A DNA stretch of 64,000 bases, taken from assembly GCF_050587525.1 (NCBI RefSeq), contig NZ_JBOBFT010000005.1:62001-126000 (forward strand), read 5' to 3'. Below are positions 45,493 to 53,453 of this stretch, piece after piece. Source of the DNA: Plantibacter sp050587525 (GTDB lineage: Bacteria > Actinomycetota > Actinomycetes > Actinomycetales > Microbacteriaceae). Positions within the stretch are counted from its first letter, which is position 1; each line of letters starts with the position of its first letter. The notes beneath the pieces were generated by a model. The model ran no database searches and was not told the origin of the DNA. It saw only the letters and a program-made list of their open reading frames with translations. Position numbers and translations under genes: made by a program.

Positions 45493-47700
45493 ATGAGCGA
45501 AAAGCTCCTCGGATCCCTCGCCACCGGAGTCCTCCTCACGATGGTCGTCGCAGCGCTCGCGTTCACCGGTCCGGGAGCCGCAGCGGCTGCAGCATCACCT
45601 CTCGCCAGCGCCCCTGCCGGCTCGGTGGACACCGGCATCCAGCCACCTGCCGCCGAGCCCTCGGATTCACCGGATCCGGCACCCGGAGGCTCCGCGACGC
45701 CGACGCAGACGCCATCGGTCCCGCCAACGGAACCGCCCACCATCACCTCCCCCGAGGACGGCGCCTTCACCGACGACGGCCGGCTGACCGTCAGGGGCAC
45801 GAAGGCGCAGGGTGCCGGCATCCAACTCCTGATCGGCTCCTCCGGAGAGCCGGTGTGCATCGTGGACGCCGATGACAGCACGAGCTGGGAGTGCTCGATC
45901 TCCGTCTCCGACGGCCCGGGGATCGTCATCCGTGCCGCGCAGACCGGCCTCGGCGACACCCTCACGACACAGCTCACCGTCTCGTCGCTCAGCGCTCCCG
46001 TCATCTCCCCCACCGACGTCACGAACGGCGGAGTCCGCGGGACGGGCTACCCGGGCGCCATCGTCACGGCCACCGCTGACGACGGTTCCAGCTGCTCCTT
46101 CCCGGCCGATGCCTCCGGCAGCTGGTTCTGCGTCCTCGGCGAGGGACTCTCCTCCGGTCGGCACACGATCACCGCCACCCAGAGCGCTCCGTTCACGAAC
46201 GGCAAGCGGTCGGCCACCTCCGCACCGATCACCGTCATGATCGACCGCGACGCCCCTGCCGCCCCCGTCATCACGAGCCCCGTGGTCGGAACACTCATGC
46301 CGCTCGGCCCGTCGAGCTACACGGGCACGGGAGAGGACGGCGCAACCGTCACGGTCTTCGCCGACAGCACCTCCGTCTGCAGCGCCGTGGTCACCGGCGG
46401 CCAGTGGAGCTGCCAGGGCTCCGGCGTCCCGGAGGGACCGCATCTCGTCCTCGCGATCCAGCAGGACCTCGCTGGCAACACGAGTGGCGCGAGCGCAGCA
46501 TTCACCCTCCGGTACGCGCCACCGAGCACGGCTTCGCCGACTCCCACGCCCGGACCGACGTCGGCGGCTCCCGTGGTTCCGGCACCGGGAACGCCTGGAG
46601 CATCGCCAGCTCCGTCGCCCTCGCAGACAGGTCGGCCCGACGCCTCCGGCCCGGCGCCGTCGTTCGGCGGCGGCGGTGGCGGCACAGGACCGTGGGCGAG
46701 TGCGACACCGTTCACGGCGACGCTCGCTGGTTCCGCGGACGGACGCGGCCAGCCCGTCTGGTGGGTCGCGGTACTGCTCGCCCTCGCCGCCCTCCTGCTC
46801 ATCGCGATCCCGACGCGCATGCTGGCGTCGAGTGTCGGTCCTGCGCTTCGTGCTGCGTTCGCCGCTCGCCGCGCACCGCTCACGGGACGCAATCGCTCCC
46901 GTTCCGAGTTCGAGTCGGCGCCCCGTCTGGGGCCCCCGAGCACGGTCATCGTGGCCGTCACGACCGCTGTGCTCGCGTCGGGGTTCGTGATCCTCGCACA
47001 TCCGGTGGAGGGGCAGCCGGCGTACCTGCGCCTCTGGGGCGCCTCGCTCGCCGCCATCGTCCTGGTGAACACGGTCGCGGTCGGGGCCCAGTTCCTCCTC
47101 GCGCACTTCGGACGACTCGGACCTCTGCAGATCAGTCCCGCGCCTCGATGGATCCTCACGGTGGGCGCCGTCTCGATGCTCTCGCGGTTCCTCGGGTTGC
47201 AGCCAGCGCTGCTGTTCGGCCTCATCGCCGAGGCGCGGCCGGTCAAGGCGCCGACCGAGGTGGAGGACTCCCCCGCTGCCGATCTCGCGATCGCCGGACG
47301 GCTCGCACAGGTGCGCATCAGTGCCGCTGCCGCGATCGGTGCGCTCGCCTGGCTCGTGTCCGCCGTGATGGCTGAACCCGTGGGGGCTGCCCAGTCCTTC
47401 GTCGCGGAAGTCGTCAACGTCACCGCGATGGCCGGGATCGGCTCGGCCGCGATCGCCCTGTTGCCCATCGGCTCGCTCGGCGGACTCGCCGTGTTCCGGT
47501 GGTCTCGGAGCGTGTGGTCGCTCACGGCCCTCGCCGCGTTCACACTCCTCTTCGGCCTCCTCGGACCTGCGATCACTGCGGCGGGGTCTGCGGCCGATCT
47601 GACGTCGGTCGTGATCGTCGTCCTGATCTTCGCAGCCGTGGGCGCCACAGCGTGGGCGTGGACGAGGTATCTCCGCCCGATGCTCGAGCAGGCAGGCTAG
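45493..47700 (+). CDS. Secreted Ig-like repeat protein with C-terminal multi-helix membrane domain
   Basis: This 735-residue protein starts with a signal-like hydrophobic segment (LLTMVVAALAFTGPGAAAAAA). Three Ig-like repeats follow (about 85-355); the second and third each carry one Cys pair, around SCSFPADASGSWFC and SVCSAVVTGGQWSC. A Pro/Ser/Thr linker and a Gly-rich stretch lead to about six membrane helices (from WWVAVLLALAALLLIAIPT). An in-frame GTG at 45412 gives 27 more N-terminal residues. I do not recognise a function; an envelope role is likely. A CCCCC/GGGGG hairpin at 45383-45399 precedes it. Confidence 0.8.
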   Translation: MSEKLLGSLATGVLLTMVVAALAFTGPGAAAAAASPLASAPAGSVDTGIQPPAAEPSDSPDPAPGGSATPTQTPSVPPTEPPTITSPEDGAFTDDGRLTVRGTKAQGAGIQLLIGSSGEPVCIVDADDSTSWECSISVSDGPGIVIRAAQTGLGDTLTTQLTVSSLSAPVISPTDVTNGGVRGTGYPGAIVTATADDGSSCSFPADASGSWFCVLGEGLSSGRHTITATQSAPFTNGKRSATSAPITVMIDRDAPAAPVITSPVVGTLMPLGPSSYTGTGEDGATVTVFADSTSVCSAVVTGGQWSCQGSGVPEGPHLVLAIQQDLAGNTSGASAAFTLRYAPPSTASPTPTPGPTSAAPVVPAPGTPGASPAPSPSQTGRPDASGPAPSFGGGGGGTGPWASATPFTATLAGSADGRGQPVWWVAVLLALAALLLIAIPTRMLASSVGPALRAAFAARRAPLTGRNRSRSEFESAPRLGPPSTVIVAVTTAVLASGFVILAHPVEGQPAYLRLWGASLAAIVLVNTVAVGAQFLLAHFGRLGPLQISPAPRWILTVGAVSMLSRFLGLQPALLFGLIAEARPVKAPTEVEDSPAADLAIAGRLAQVRISAAAAIGALAWLVSAVMAEPVGAAQSFVAEVVNVTAMAGIGSAAIALLPIGSLGGLAVFRWSRSVWSLTALAAFTLLFGLLGPAITAAGSAADLTSVVIVVLIFAAVGATAWAWTRYLRPMLEQAG

Positions 47701-47710
47701 CTCCGGATCG

Positions 47711-48010
47711 CTATGGACGGACGACGGGCAGGCCGCTCGCGGCCCACTCGGTGATGCCGCCGACGATGTTCACGGCGTCATAGCCCTGCTGTTCGAGGTA
47801 CTGGGTGACCTGGGCGCTTCGTCCGCCGGAGTGGCAGAGCACGTAGACCGTCTCCTCGCGCGGCACTTCCCCGATGTGATCGAGGAACGATGACATGGCG
47901 ATGTGGGTCGCGCCCTCCACGGCCGCCGCTTCGACTTCATTCGTCTCGCGGACATCGATGATGACGGGCTGGTCGAGCTTGCTCAGGTCGAGCGGAGTGA
48001 TCTGCTGCAC
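47711..48010 (-). CDS. Rhodanese-like single-domain protein
   Basis: This 99-residue rhodanese domain has active-site loop Cys59 in CHSGGRS, preceded by the strand VIIDVRE and followed by GITEWAASGLPV. Single-domain rhodaneses transfer sulfane sulfur between thiols. It converges on the Ig-like protein gene with only ten bases between stops. A perfect 14-bp hairpin lies 71 bp upstream of its start. Confidence 0.92.
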   Translation of the reverse strand: MQQITPLDLSKLDQPVIIDVRETNEVEAAAVEGATHIAMSSFLDHIGEVPREETVYVLCHSGGRSAQVTQYLEQQGYDAVNIVGGITEWAASGLPVVRP

Positions 48011-48399
48011 GGTCCCACGATACCCGGGTCTGCGCGCCTCAGATCCCGCAGGATCGTGGGATCACTCCGCCGAATGGGGCGTGGGGGCGAGATAACCCGA
48101 ATATCTCGCCCCCACTGAGGCGTCTAGCTACCGGTCGACGCACAAGCACTCAGAGAGGCTCGGGCGACCGGCTCACGGGGGACGCCCTCAGACGAAGGTA
48201 GCGGAAACGACGAGCGCGCGCTGCCCTTCGGGGGTCGTGTCGCGCGTGTCGCGAACACGAAGTTGTGCCGCGAATGGGGGTGGATTGGCAACCGGTCGTT
48301 CCACCGGGTTCCCATGGCTCCGGAACGGCCGGAAATCAGCCGACCACCAGGGCAGATCGAAGCTCCGAACCCAACATCTGTGGACTAGTGTCGGTCGAT
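48011..48399. other. Non-coding interval with a perfect hairpin
   Basis: This 389-bp interval has no convincing gene. It holds the 48081-48115 hairpin, directly after it a weaker inverted repeat (GCGTC/GACGC, 48118-48139), and a possible -10 box TAGTGT at 48386-48391, which would put transcription of the permease gene almost at its ATG. I see nothing else in it. Confidence 0.5.
48081..48115. repeat. Perfect 14-bp inverted repeat hairpin
   Basis: GTGGGGGCGAGATA and its exact complement TATCTCGCCCCCAC flank a seven-base loop. No coding gene ends at it: the nearest rightward gene stopped 380 bp earlier and the nearest leftward gene starts 71 bp away. It may be an operator, the end of a small RNA, or a dispersed repeat. 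Confidence 0.7.
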
Positions 48400-49245
48400 A
48401 TGGACTGGTGGTCTGCAGGGGTTTCGACGGCGGTGATTCCCACGGTCATCGCCGTCGTCGTCCTCGCCGGCGTCACGATCGTGATGCTGCGATGGTCCGG
48501 CGCCCCGAGCCCGACGGCACCGCTCTGGGCACTCCTCCGCGGAAGCCTGCAGTTGGTCGTCCTCAGCCTCATCCTCTCCGGAGTCATCGGTGATCCGTAC
48601 CTCGTCGCAGCGGCACTGGTGGTGATGTTCGTGGCCGCGGCCGTCACTGTGCACCGTCGGATCCGCTCCGGGGGCGCGTCCATCCTCCAGATCATCGCGT
48701 GCATGGGAGCCGGGATCATCGTCGCGCTCGGCACGGTGTTCGCCCTCGGTGCCGTGGAGTTCAGCCCCCGCTACGTGCTCGCGCTGGCCGGCATCGTCAT
48801 CGGCAACACCATGAGCATCACGACGCTCGCGGGGAGGACCTTCGGGCACGTGGTCATCGGTCGCTGGGACGAGGTCGAGGGCTGGTTGGCACTCGGTGCG
48901 CGACCGATCGAGGCGACCAGGTCGATGGCGAGGCAATCGATCCACTCGTCGCTCATCCCCTCGATCGACCAAACGAAGACCACCGGCCTCGTGGTCCTAC
49001 CCGGCGCGTTCGTCGGTGCGATCTTCGGTGGCGCGTCGCCACTGGAGGCCGGACGCTTCCAGATCGTTGTGCTCGCCTGCATCCTCGCGGCAGGATCCAT
49101 CACTGCGGTGCTGCTCATGCGGATGATCGGCGCCGTCGCCACGAAACCTGATGATGACGGAGCGCTCCGTCATCCACCCGGCCAGCGTCGCCCTCCGAAG
49201 TCCCGCCCTGATGCGCCTGTTCCGCATGTCGGAGGAGAAGCGTAG
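48400..49245 (+). CDS. UPF0014/FetB-like ABC transporter permease
   Basis: This 281-residue membrane protein of the UPF0014 group has about seven helices. RGSLQLVVLSLILSGV, GNTMSITTLAGRTFG and the stretch LGARPIEATRSMARQSIHSSLIPSIDQTKTTGLVVLPGAF are family hallmarks. In E. coli FetA-FetB export iron; here no ATPase gene is adjacent. The C-terminal 40 residues are polar and Pro-rich. The ATG follows a possible -10 box by eight bases, so a leaderless transcript is plausible. Confidence 0.88.
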   Translation: MDWWSAGVSTAVIPTVIAVVVLAGVTIVMLRWSGAPSPTAPLWALLRGSLQLVVLSLILSGVIGDPYLVAAALVVMFVAAAVTVHRRIRSGGASILQIIACMGAGIIVALGTVFALGAVEFSPRYVLALAGIVIGNTMSITTLAGRTFGHVVIGRWDEVEGWLALGARPIEATRSMARQSIHSSLIPSIDQTKTTGLVVLPGAFVGAIFGGASPLEAGRFQIVVLACILAAGSITAVLLMRMIGAVATKPDDDGALRHPPGQRRPPKSRPDAPVPHVGGEA

Positions 49246-49255
49246 CGTTCCAGCC

Positions 49256-49867
49256 ATGTCCGACCGTTCTGAGCACGTGCATCCTGACGACCAGTCCATG
49301 CCCGGTCCCCAGGATGCAGGCGCATCTACCGGTGCAGCGCGTCCGGACGTGCAGGTCTCGCTCGAACGTTGGGGGCCTGCGGACCAGATCGTCATCGAGC
49401 GGAGCAACACTCCAGAGATGACGGTGTATCTGGGCGGTCCGGAGTCGCCGGAGCAGGTCATGGCGAGGCACGCGAAGTTCCTCCGGTTCTGGGAGACCGG
49501 CGAGGCGTCGATGTTCCGCATCGTCGTCGCAGGCGAGCCGGAGGCCGTCGGATCGATCGGCTACTGGAGGACCGAGTGGGAGGGTCGGCCGGTGTACGAG
49601 ACGGGGTGGAGCATCCATAGCGCGCACCAAGGGCGTGGCATCGCGAGCCGAGCGCTCGCCGCCTGTTTGCGCCACGCGGCCGAGCACGGCGAGCCGGAGC
49701 GCTCGGATGTCGTCGCGTTCCCCCGGATCGACAACACGGCGTCCAACGCGCTCTGTCGGCGAGCAGGATTCGTGTTCCGGGGCGAGCAGGACTTCGAGTA
49801 TCCGAAAGGGCATCCCATCCGCGTCAACGCGTGGGTGTTCGATCTTCGGGCGCTTCGGAGTTCGTGA
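49256..49867 (+). CDS. GNAT family N-acetyltransferase
   Basis: This 203-residue GNAT protein resembles the RimJ/ribosomal-protein or antibiotic acetyltransferase branch. After a polar 30-residue leader come VSLERWGPADQ, then GSIGYWR, HQGRGIASRALAACLRHA for the acetyl-CoA pyrophosphate loop, and NTASNALCRRAGF for the last helix. The acceptor is unknown. It starts ten bases after the permease stop, so the two may share a transcript. Confidence 0.88.
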   Translation: MSDRSEHVHPDDQSMPGPQDAGASTGAARPDVQVSLERWGPADQIVIERSNTPEMTVYLGGPESPEQVMARHAKFLRFWETGEASMFRIVVAGEPEAVGSIGYWRTEWEGRPVYETGWSIHSAHQGRGIASRALAACLRHAAEHGEPERSDVVAFPRIDNTASNALCRRAGFVFRGEQDFEYPKGHPIRVNAWVFDLRALRSS

Positions 49868-49905
49868 GTCTGGTCTTCCGTGCCGTGGCTGCGTAGGGTC
49901 GGTGG

Positions 49906-51201
49906 ATGCGTCCCGAAGCCGAATTGCCTGAACCGGGTGGCGATCGCCCTCCGACACCGACGGACCTGCTGCATTCGTTGCGCCGTGAGACCGTCGACGG
50001 GACGTCGTTCTTCGTGGACGCGGAGCGCCCGGTCGCGGCACTCGACGATGGGGGCGGCGCAGATGGCGGCGCAGGGACCGGGCTCCGGTTCGTGACGTGG
50101 GCTGATGCGCCCCAACCGATCATCGCGATGTCCGCTCGGCTGATCGCTGTGCCGAACGGCGTGTGGGTGATCTACCAGGTCACTGATCCCGGACTCCTCC
50201 GCCCTCCTCCCGATATCGGGGCTGTCTCCGCCGTTCGCATCGGTGTGGATGGTTCCGTCGACTGGATCGACGTCGGCGCCGGCCGAGTGGTTGGCGCAGA
50301 GGACAGGACGCTCTGGATCGATGAGCGTCCTTCCGGGGCAGCGCGCGACGAGGACGCGTGGACCGCGCCGTGGGACATCACCCTGAAGTCGGTGGACGGT
50401 TCGACGAGGACGCTCGGCTGGGATCGGCCGATCATGATGGTGCGAGCGGTCGGTGGAGCATCGGCTGATGCCGTGTCCGACGGCGGTGTCGAGGTCCTGT
50501 TCGAGCGGTCGGCGCCGATCATGGTCGTCTCGACCGTTGACGGACTCGGGAGCACCGGATTCATGCCGGTCCGGATGATGGTCCGCACGCCCGGCGGTTC
50601 CGGGTTGATGCCGATCCCGAACTCGCTCTCGTCGAAGAAACGCCAGAGCGATGTCGTGCTCGTCCGGTTGCCATCGTCCGAGCGCCTTCCCGCCAGGATC
50701 GGCTTCGATGATCTTGATCCCAGCGATGTGACCGAGGTGACGGAAGCGAACATGGCCGAAGTACTCGACATCGCGAATCGCTCCCGGCAGCAGCCGCCAG
50801 CTCCCGACATCGATCTGAGCGGGGTACCCGGTTCGCGATGGCCACTCGTCGATCTGCCCGCCGAGACAATCGATGCAGCCGTCACTGCGGGTCGTCGGCT
50901 GTTCGAACCGCTCGTGACGCCGGACGGATCGCAGGGGACGGGTTTCGGTTCGCATTCGATCACGAACGCGGTCGTGCGGGCGGTCGGCGATTGGCCCCGA
51001 ACGATCATCGAGGTCGTGTTCGCCCATCCCCATGCGACGGACGCTCTGGGGCCCGATGCGCGGATACGTCGGCGGGTCCGAGTCTTCGACGACGCCGGTC
51101 GGGTGCAGCTAAGCGAGTACGCGGACGTGCACCTCAGGGAGGATCTGGCGACGAAGCTCCCTCCCGTCGACCAGGCCGTCGGCGGCGTGCTCGACATCTG
51201 A
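49906..51201 (+). CDS. Hypothetical protein
   Basis: This 431-residue soluble protein has no recognised domain. It has no signal peptide or membrane segment. It is beta-strand-rich (VPNGVWVIYQVTDPG, VSAVRIGVDGSVDWIDVGAG, LWIDERPSG), suggesting repeated sheet motifs. Third-position GC is a little lower than in core genes around it, which could reflect recent arrival. It lies between the GNAT and FMN-reductase genes, with 38 and 64 bp gaps. Confidence 0.7.
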   Translation: MRPEAELPEPGGDRPPTPTDLLHSLRRETVDGTSFFVDAERPVAALDDGGGADGGAGTGLRFVTWADAPQPIIAMSARLIAVPNGVWVIYQVTDPGLLRPPPDIGAVSAVRIGVDGSVDWIDVGAGRVVGAEDRTLWIDERPSGAARDEDAWTAPWDITLKSVDGSTRTLGWDRPIMMVRAVGGASADAVSDGGVEVLFERSAPIMVVSTVDGLGSTGFMPVRMMVRTPGGSGLMPIPNSLSSKKRQSDVVLVRLPSSERLPARIGFDDLDPSDVTEVTEANMAEVLDIANRSRQQPPAPDIDLSGVPGSRWPLVDLPAETIDAAVTAGRRLFEPLVTPDGSQGTGFGSHSITNAVVRAVGDWPRTIIEVVFAHPHATDALGPDARIRRRVRVFDDAGRVQLSEYADVHLREDLATKLPPVDQAVGGVLDI

Positions 51202-51265
51202 ACGGGAGCGGCCCGTCCCGCGCGGAGGCGATGCCGACGGGGAGTCCGGCGCGATACCGTCGAGT

Positions 51266-51850
51266 GTGCCTCCGCTCACCCTTCCTGTCATCTCCTGCAG
51301 CCTTGATCCGTCGAGCGCCAGTCGGCGACTGGCGGAGCGGTCGGCCCGATATCTTGCGGAGGCGGGGCACACTGCTCCGCTCGTCGACCTGGTGGACCAT
51401 CCGCTCCCCGCATTCGACAACGACGCGGTCTTCACGAGTTCTGCTTTCACTCGCTTGCACGACGTCATCAGCCACTCGGACGGGGTCGTCCTCGCGTTCC
51501 CGATCTACAACTGGGCTCCGGCGAGTTCGGTGAAGAACCTGATCGAGGCGACGGGAACGACCGGTGACGGTGTGCGAACTGCCGCATGGTTCGACAAGGT
51601 CGTCACCTTCGTTTGTGCAGCTGGCCTCCCCCACAGCTACATGGCGACCGGGCAACTCGCCAATTCGCTCATGCTCGACTTCAAGTGCATCGTGAATCCC
51701 TACACCGCGTACGTCTCCGAGCGGGATTGGACGGCAGAAGGCGACCTCGTCGAATCACGCACGAACCGCCTCGCGAAGACATTGACTGTGCACGCGGAAC
51801 TGTCGGGAGCGCTGCTCGACCGCAGCTATCGGTCCGAGTGGGAGATCTGA
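51266..51850 (+). CDS. NADPH-dependent FMN reductase family protein
   Basis: This 194-residue flavodoxin-like reductase starts at GTG. ISCSLDPSSASRRLAE is the phosphate-binding loop. VVLAFPIYNWAPASSVKNLIE is the family signature, in which YNWAPASS binds FMN. Relatives reduce FMN, quinones or chromate with NAD(P)H. It converges on the SRAP gene, separated by a hairpin. Confidence 0.9.
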   Translation: MPPLTLPVISCSLDPSSASRRLAERSARYLAEAGHTAPLVDLVDHPLPAFDNDAVFTSSAFTRLHDVISHSDGVVLAFPIYNWAPASSVKNLIEATGTTGDGVRTAAWFDKVVTFVCAAGLPHSYMATGQLANSLMLDFKCIVNPYTAYVSERDWTAEGDLVESRTNRLAKTLTVHAELSGALLDRSYRSEWEI

Positions 51851-51855
51851 CTGAC

Positions 51856-51877
51856 GCGTCCGGAGGTTCTCCGACGC
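51856..51877. terminator. Small bidirectional terminator hairpin
   Basis: GCGTCCGGAG pairs with CTCCGACGC across a three-base loop, with one bulge. It lies between the converging stops at 51850 and 51879. Confidence 0.55.
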
Positions 51878-51878
51878 G

Positions 51879-52682
51879 CTATCGCAGTCGTTCGATGAGT
51901 TCCGGACCGTCGCCCTTGACCGGGCCGACTTCGTACCATTCGAGCGATTCAGCCACGGGGAGCGCTGCTCGAACGGCTTCGTCGACGAGGCCCTGATCAC
52001 CGACGACCGTTGGGTCGAGCCAGACGTCCCAGAAGGATTCCGGGATGGGGACCGGATTGCGATCGTGGATGTGGTCGAGCGTCTCGACGGCATCGGACGT
52101 GAGGATCGTGGCGGTGAGGCGCCAGCCGTCGTCGTCACCGGTCGCGGTCCGGTCCTTCCACCACGTGTAGAGGCCCGCCATCGCCATCAGTTCGCCGTCG
52201 GCGGGACGGATGAAGAAGGGCGTCTTCACGTTCGTGTCGGGGTCCGTGCGCCACTCGTAGTAGCCCGTCGCGGGGATGATGGCGCGTTTCGACCTCACCG
52301 ATGCCGCGAACATCGACTTCTCCGCAGCCGTCTCCGAGCGTGCGTTGAAGGTCGGGAACTTCATCTTCAGCTCTTTCGACCAGGACGGGACCAACGACCA
52401 TCGGGCGATTTCGAGTCGTCGCACTCTGTCCGACTCCTGGTCGGCGTTGCGGTCGGCTGCATCGAGCTCGCGTTCGTTCGACTCGATGTCCGAGCCGTCC
52501 GAGCCGTCCGAGTCGTCCGAGTCGTCCCCGCCGTCACGCCGAGGCGTCTCGATGATCACCGCGACCGGGTCCGTCGGACTGATGTTCCAGGCAGGTGTCC
52601 AGTCGTTGTAGTCGCCCCCGGCGACCACGAACTCGCGAATGAGGGCGTCAGTGCTGCTGTCGAGAGCGAATCGTCCACACAT
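51879..52682 (-). CDS. SRAP/YedK family protein (SOS response-associated peptidase)
   Basis: This 267-residue HMCES/YedK-type protein crosslinks to abasic sites in single-stranded DNA through Cys2, visible as MCGRF. Other active-site parts are WNISPT, ARSETAAEK, GYYEW and IHDRNPVPIP; the family form of the last is usually HDRMP, so Met is Asn here. Residues about 50-85 are an Asp/Ser-rich insertion (GGDDSDDSDGSDGSD) absent from most relatives. It is downstream of a strong hairpin that ends the small-peptide unit. Confidence 0.92.
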   Translation of the reverse strand: MCGRFALDSSTDALIREFVVAGGDYNDWTPAWNISPTDPVAVIIETPRRDGGDDSDDSDGSDGSDIESNERELDAADRNADQESDRVRRLEIARWSLVPSWSKELKMKFPTFNARSETAAEKSMFAASVRSKRAIIPATGYYEWRTDPDTNVKTPFFIRPADGELMAMAGLYTWWKDRTATGDDDGWRLTATILTSDAVETLDHIHDRNPVPIPESFWDVWLDPTVVGDQGLVDEAVRAALPVAESLEWYEVGPVKGDGPELIERLR

Positions 52683-52782
52683 GGGTGCAGCCTACGCCTG
52701 GCGACTCTGGTGCTCCATGGGGCGCTCGTAAAAGGTCTGCCCGCACAAGCGACCGATCCGGAGGCGCACGTCGCGAACGCAG

Positions 52783-52819
52783 AAAGCCGGGCAGACACCT
52801 GAGGTGTCTGCCCGGCTTT
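52783..52819 (-). terminator. Long perfect terminator hairpin
   Basis: AAAGCCGGGCAGACACCT and its exact complement are separated by one base, giving an 18-bp palindromic stem (a few central bases must form the loop) flanked by A- and T-rich ends. It lies 31 bp past the stop of the small gene at 52850 and can act on either strand. Confidence 0.88.
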
Positions 52820-52849
52820 CGCCGCTCTCGGATCGACCGAGCGATGAGG

Positions 52850-52987
52850 TCAGGCGAGTGCCAAGACCCGTTCGCCGTCCAGGATCTGTCCGGAGGGGTT
52901 CTCGACGGGTGTTCCGTCGGGCTCTGTTCCGTGCTCCGGGTCGACTTCGTCCGGCTTGGGCGTGTGGTCGGGGCGGGGATCACTCAT
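52850..52987 (-). CDS. Small acidic/Pro-rich protein, unknown
   Basis: This 45-residue peptide (MSDPRPDHTPKPDEVDPEHG...) is hydrophilic, without Cys and without a membrane segment. The end reads PSGQILDGERVLALA. The ATG overlaps the preceding small gene by eight bases. A strong terminator follows. Third positions are GC-rich (for example GAC, CCG, GAG codons), supporting coding. The function is unknown. Confidence 0.65.
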   Translation of the reverse strand: MSDPRPDHTPKPDEVDPEHGTEPDGTPVENPSGQILDGERVLALA

Positions 52988-53108
52988 CGTCGGCGCCTCC
53001 GCCCGATGCCGTGTCTTCGCCGTCACTGGGCTGGCTGCCGTCGGATCCGGATCCATCCGGAAGTTCGTCTGCATTCTGTGAGCGTTCATCGTTCTCGTGC
53101 TTCGTCAT
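52980..53108 (-). CDS. Small acidic Ser/Gly/Asp-rich peptide, unknown
   Basis: This 42-residue peptide begins MTKHENDERSQNADELPDGS and ends GGGADDE. The start at 53108 has GGAG six bases upstream (GGAGATGCAATG). It overlaps the next small gene, whose ATG sits inside its last codons, so they form a two-gene unit. It is strongly acidic and probably disordered. The product is too short for most annotation pipelines. Confidence 0.55.
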   Translation of the reverse strand: MTKHENDERSQNADELPDGSGSDGSQPSDGEDTASGGGADDE

Positions 53109-53453
53109 TGCATCTCCTTGTCCACTCGCTGTGTGCACTGGGTCGCAAACCGCCGTGCGGATGCGACCCCCATGAACGACCGTACGCGGGAAGCCGGATC
53201 CTCGGCAGGGGGTTGACGTGCCGCTCCGTCGGGATGGCTCCGCGTCTGCGTCCGCGAAGGGACAGTGCTCGCCGGTGTGACGGAGGACGTCGTCGAGTGA
53301 CGGAAACGCGGTGGTGTGACGGAAAACGCGGTGGTTCTCCCTCGGGCCCGGATTCTCTCACCCACTGGTGAGCGGTCACAAGTCCCCGTGCTTCGGTGGG
53401 GTGATGCCGTAGCATCCTGATCACCACCGATGGCCCTTCACCCCGGAGCACCG
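53109..53453. other. Intergenic region between the small-peptide unit and the LysE gene
   Basis: This 345-bp divergent region has no convincing gene. It contains two tandem near-identical repeats, GTGACGGAAACGCGGTGGT at 53297-53315 and the same unit with one extra A at 53316-53335, and a third partial GTGACGGAGGACG just before them. TAGCAT at 53410-53415 is a possible -10 box for the LysE gene. Confidence 0.5.

Noticed and set aside
48124..48315. 63-codon minus-strand frame in the rhodanese-permease gap
   Set aside because: No ribosome site, poor third-position GC bias and Arg/Ser-rich low-complexity composition.
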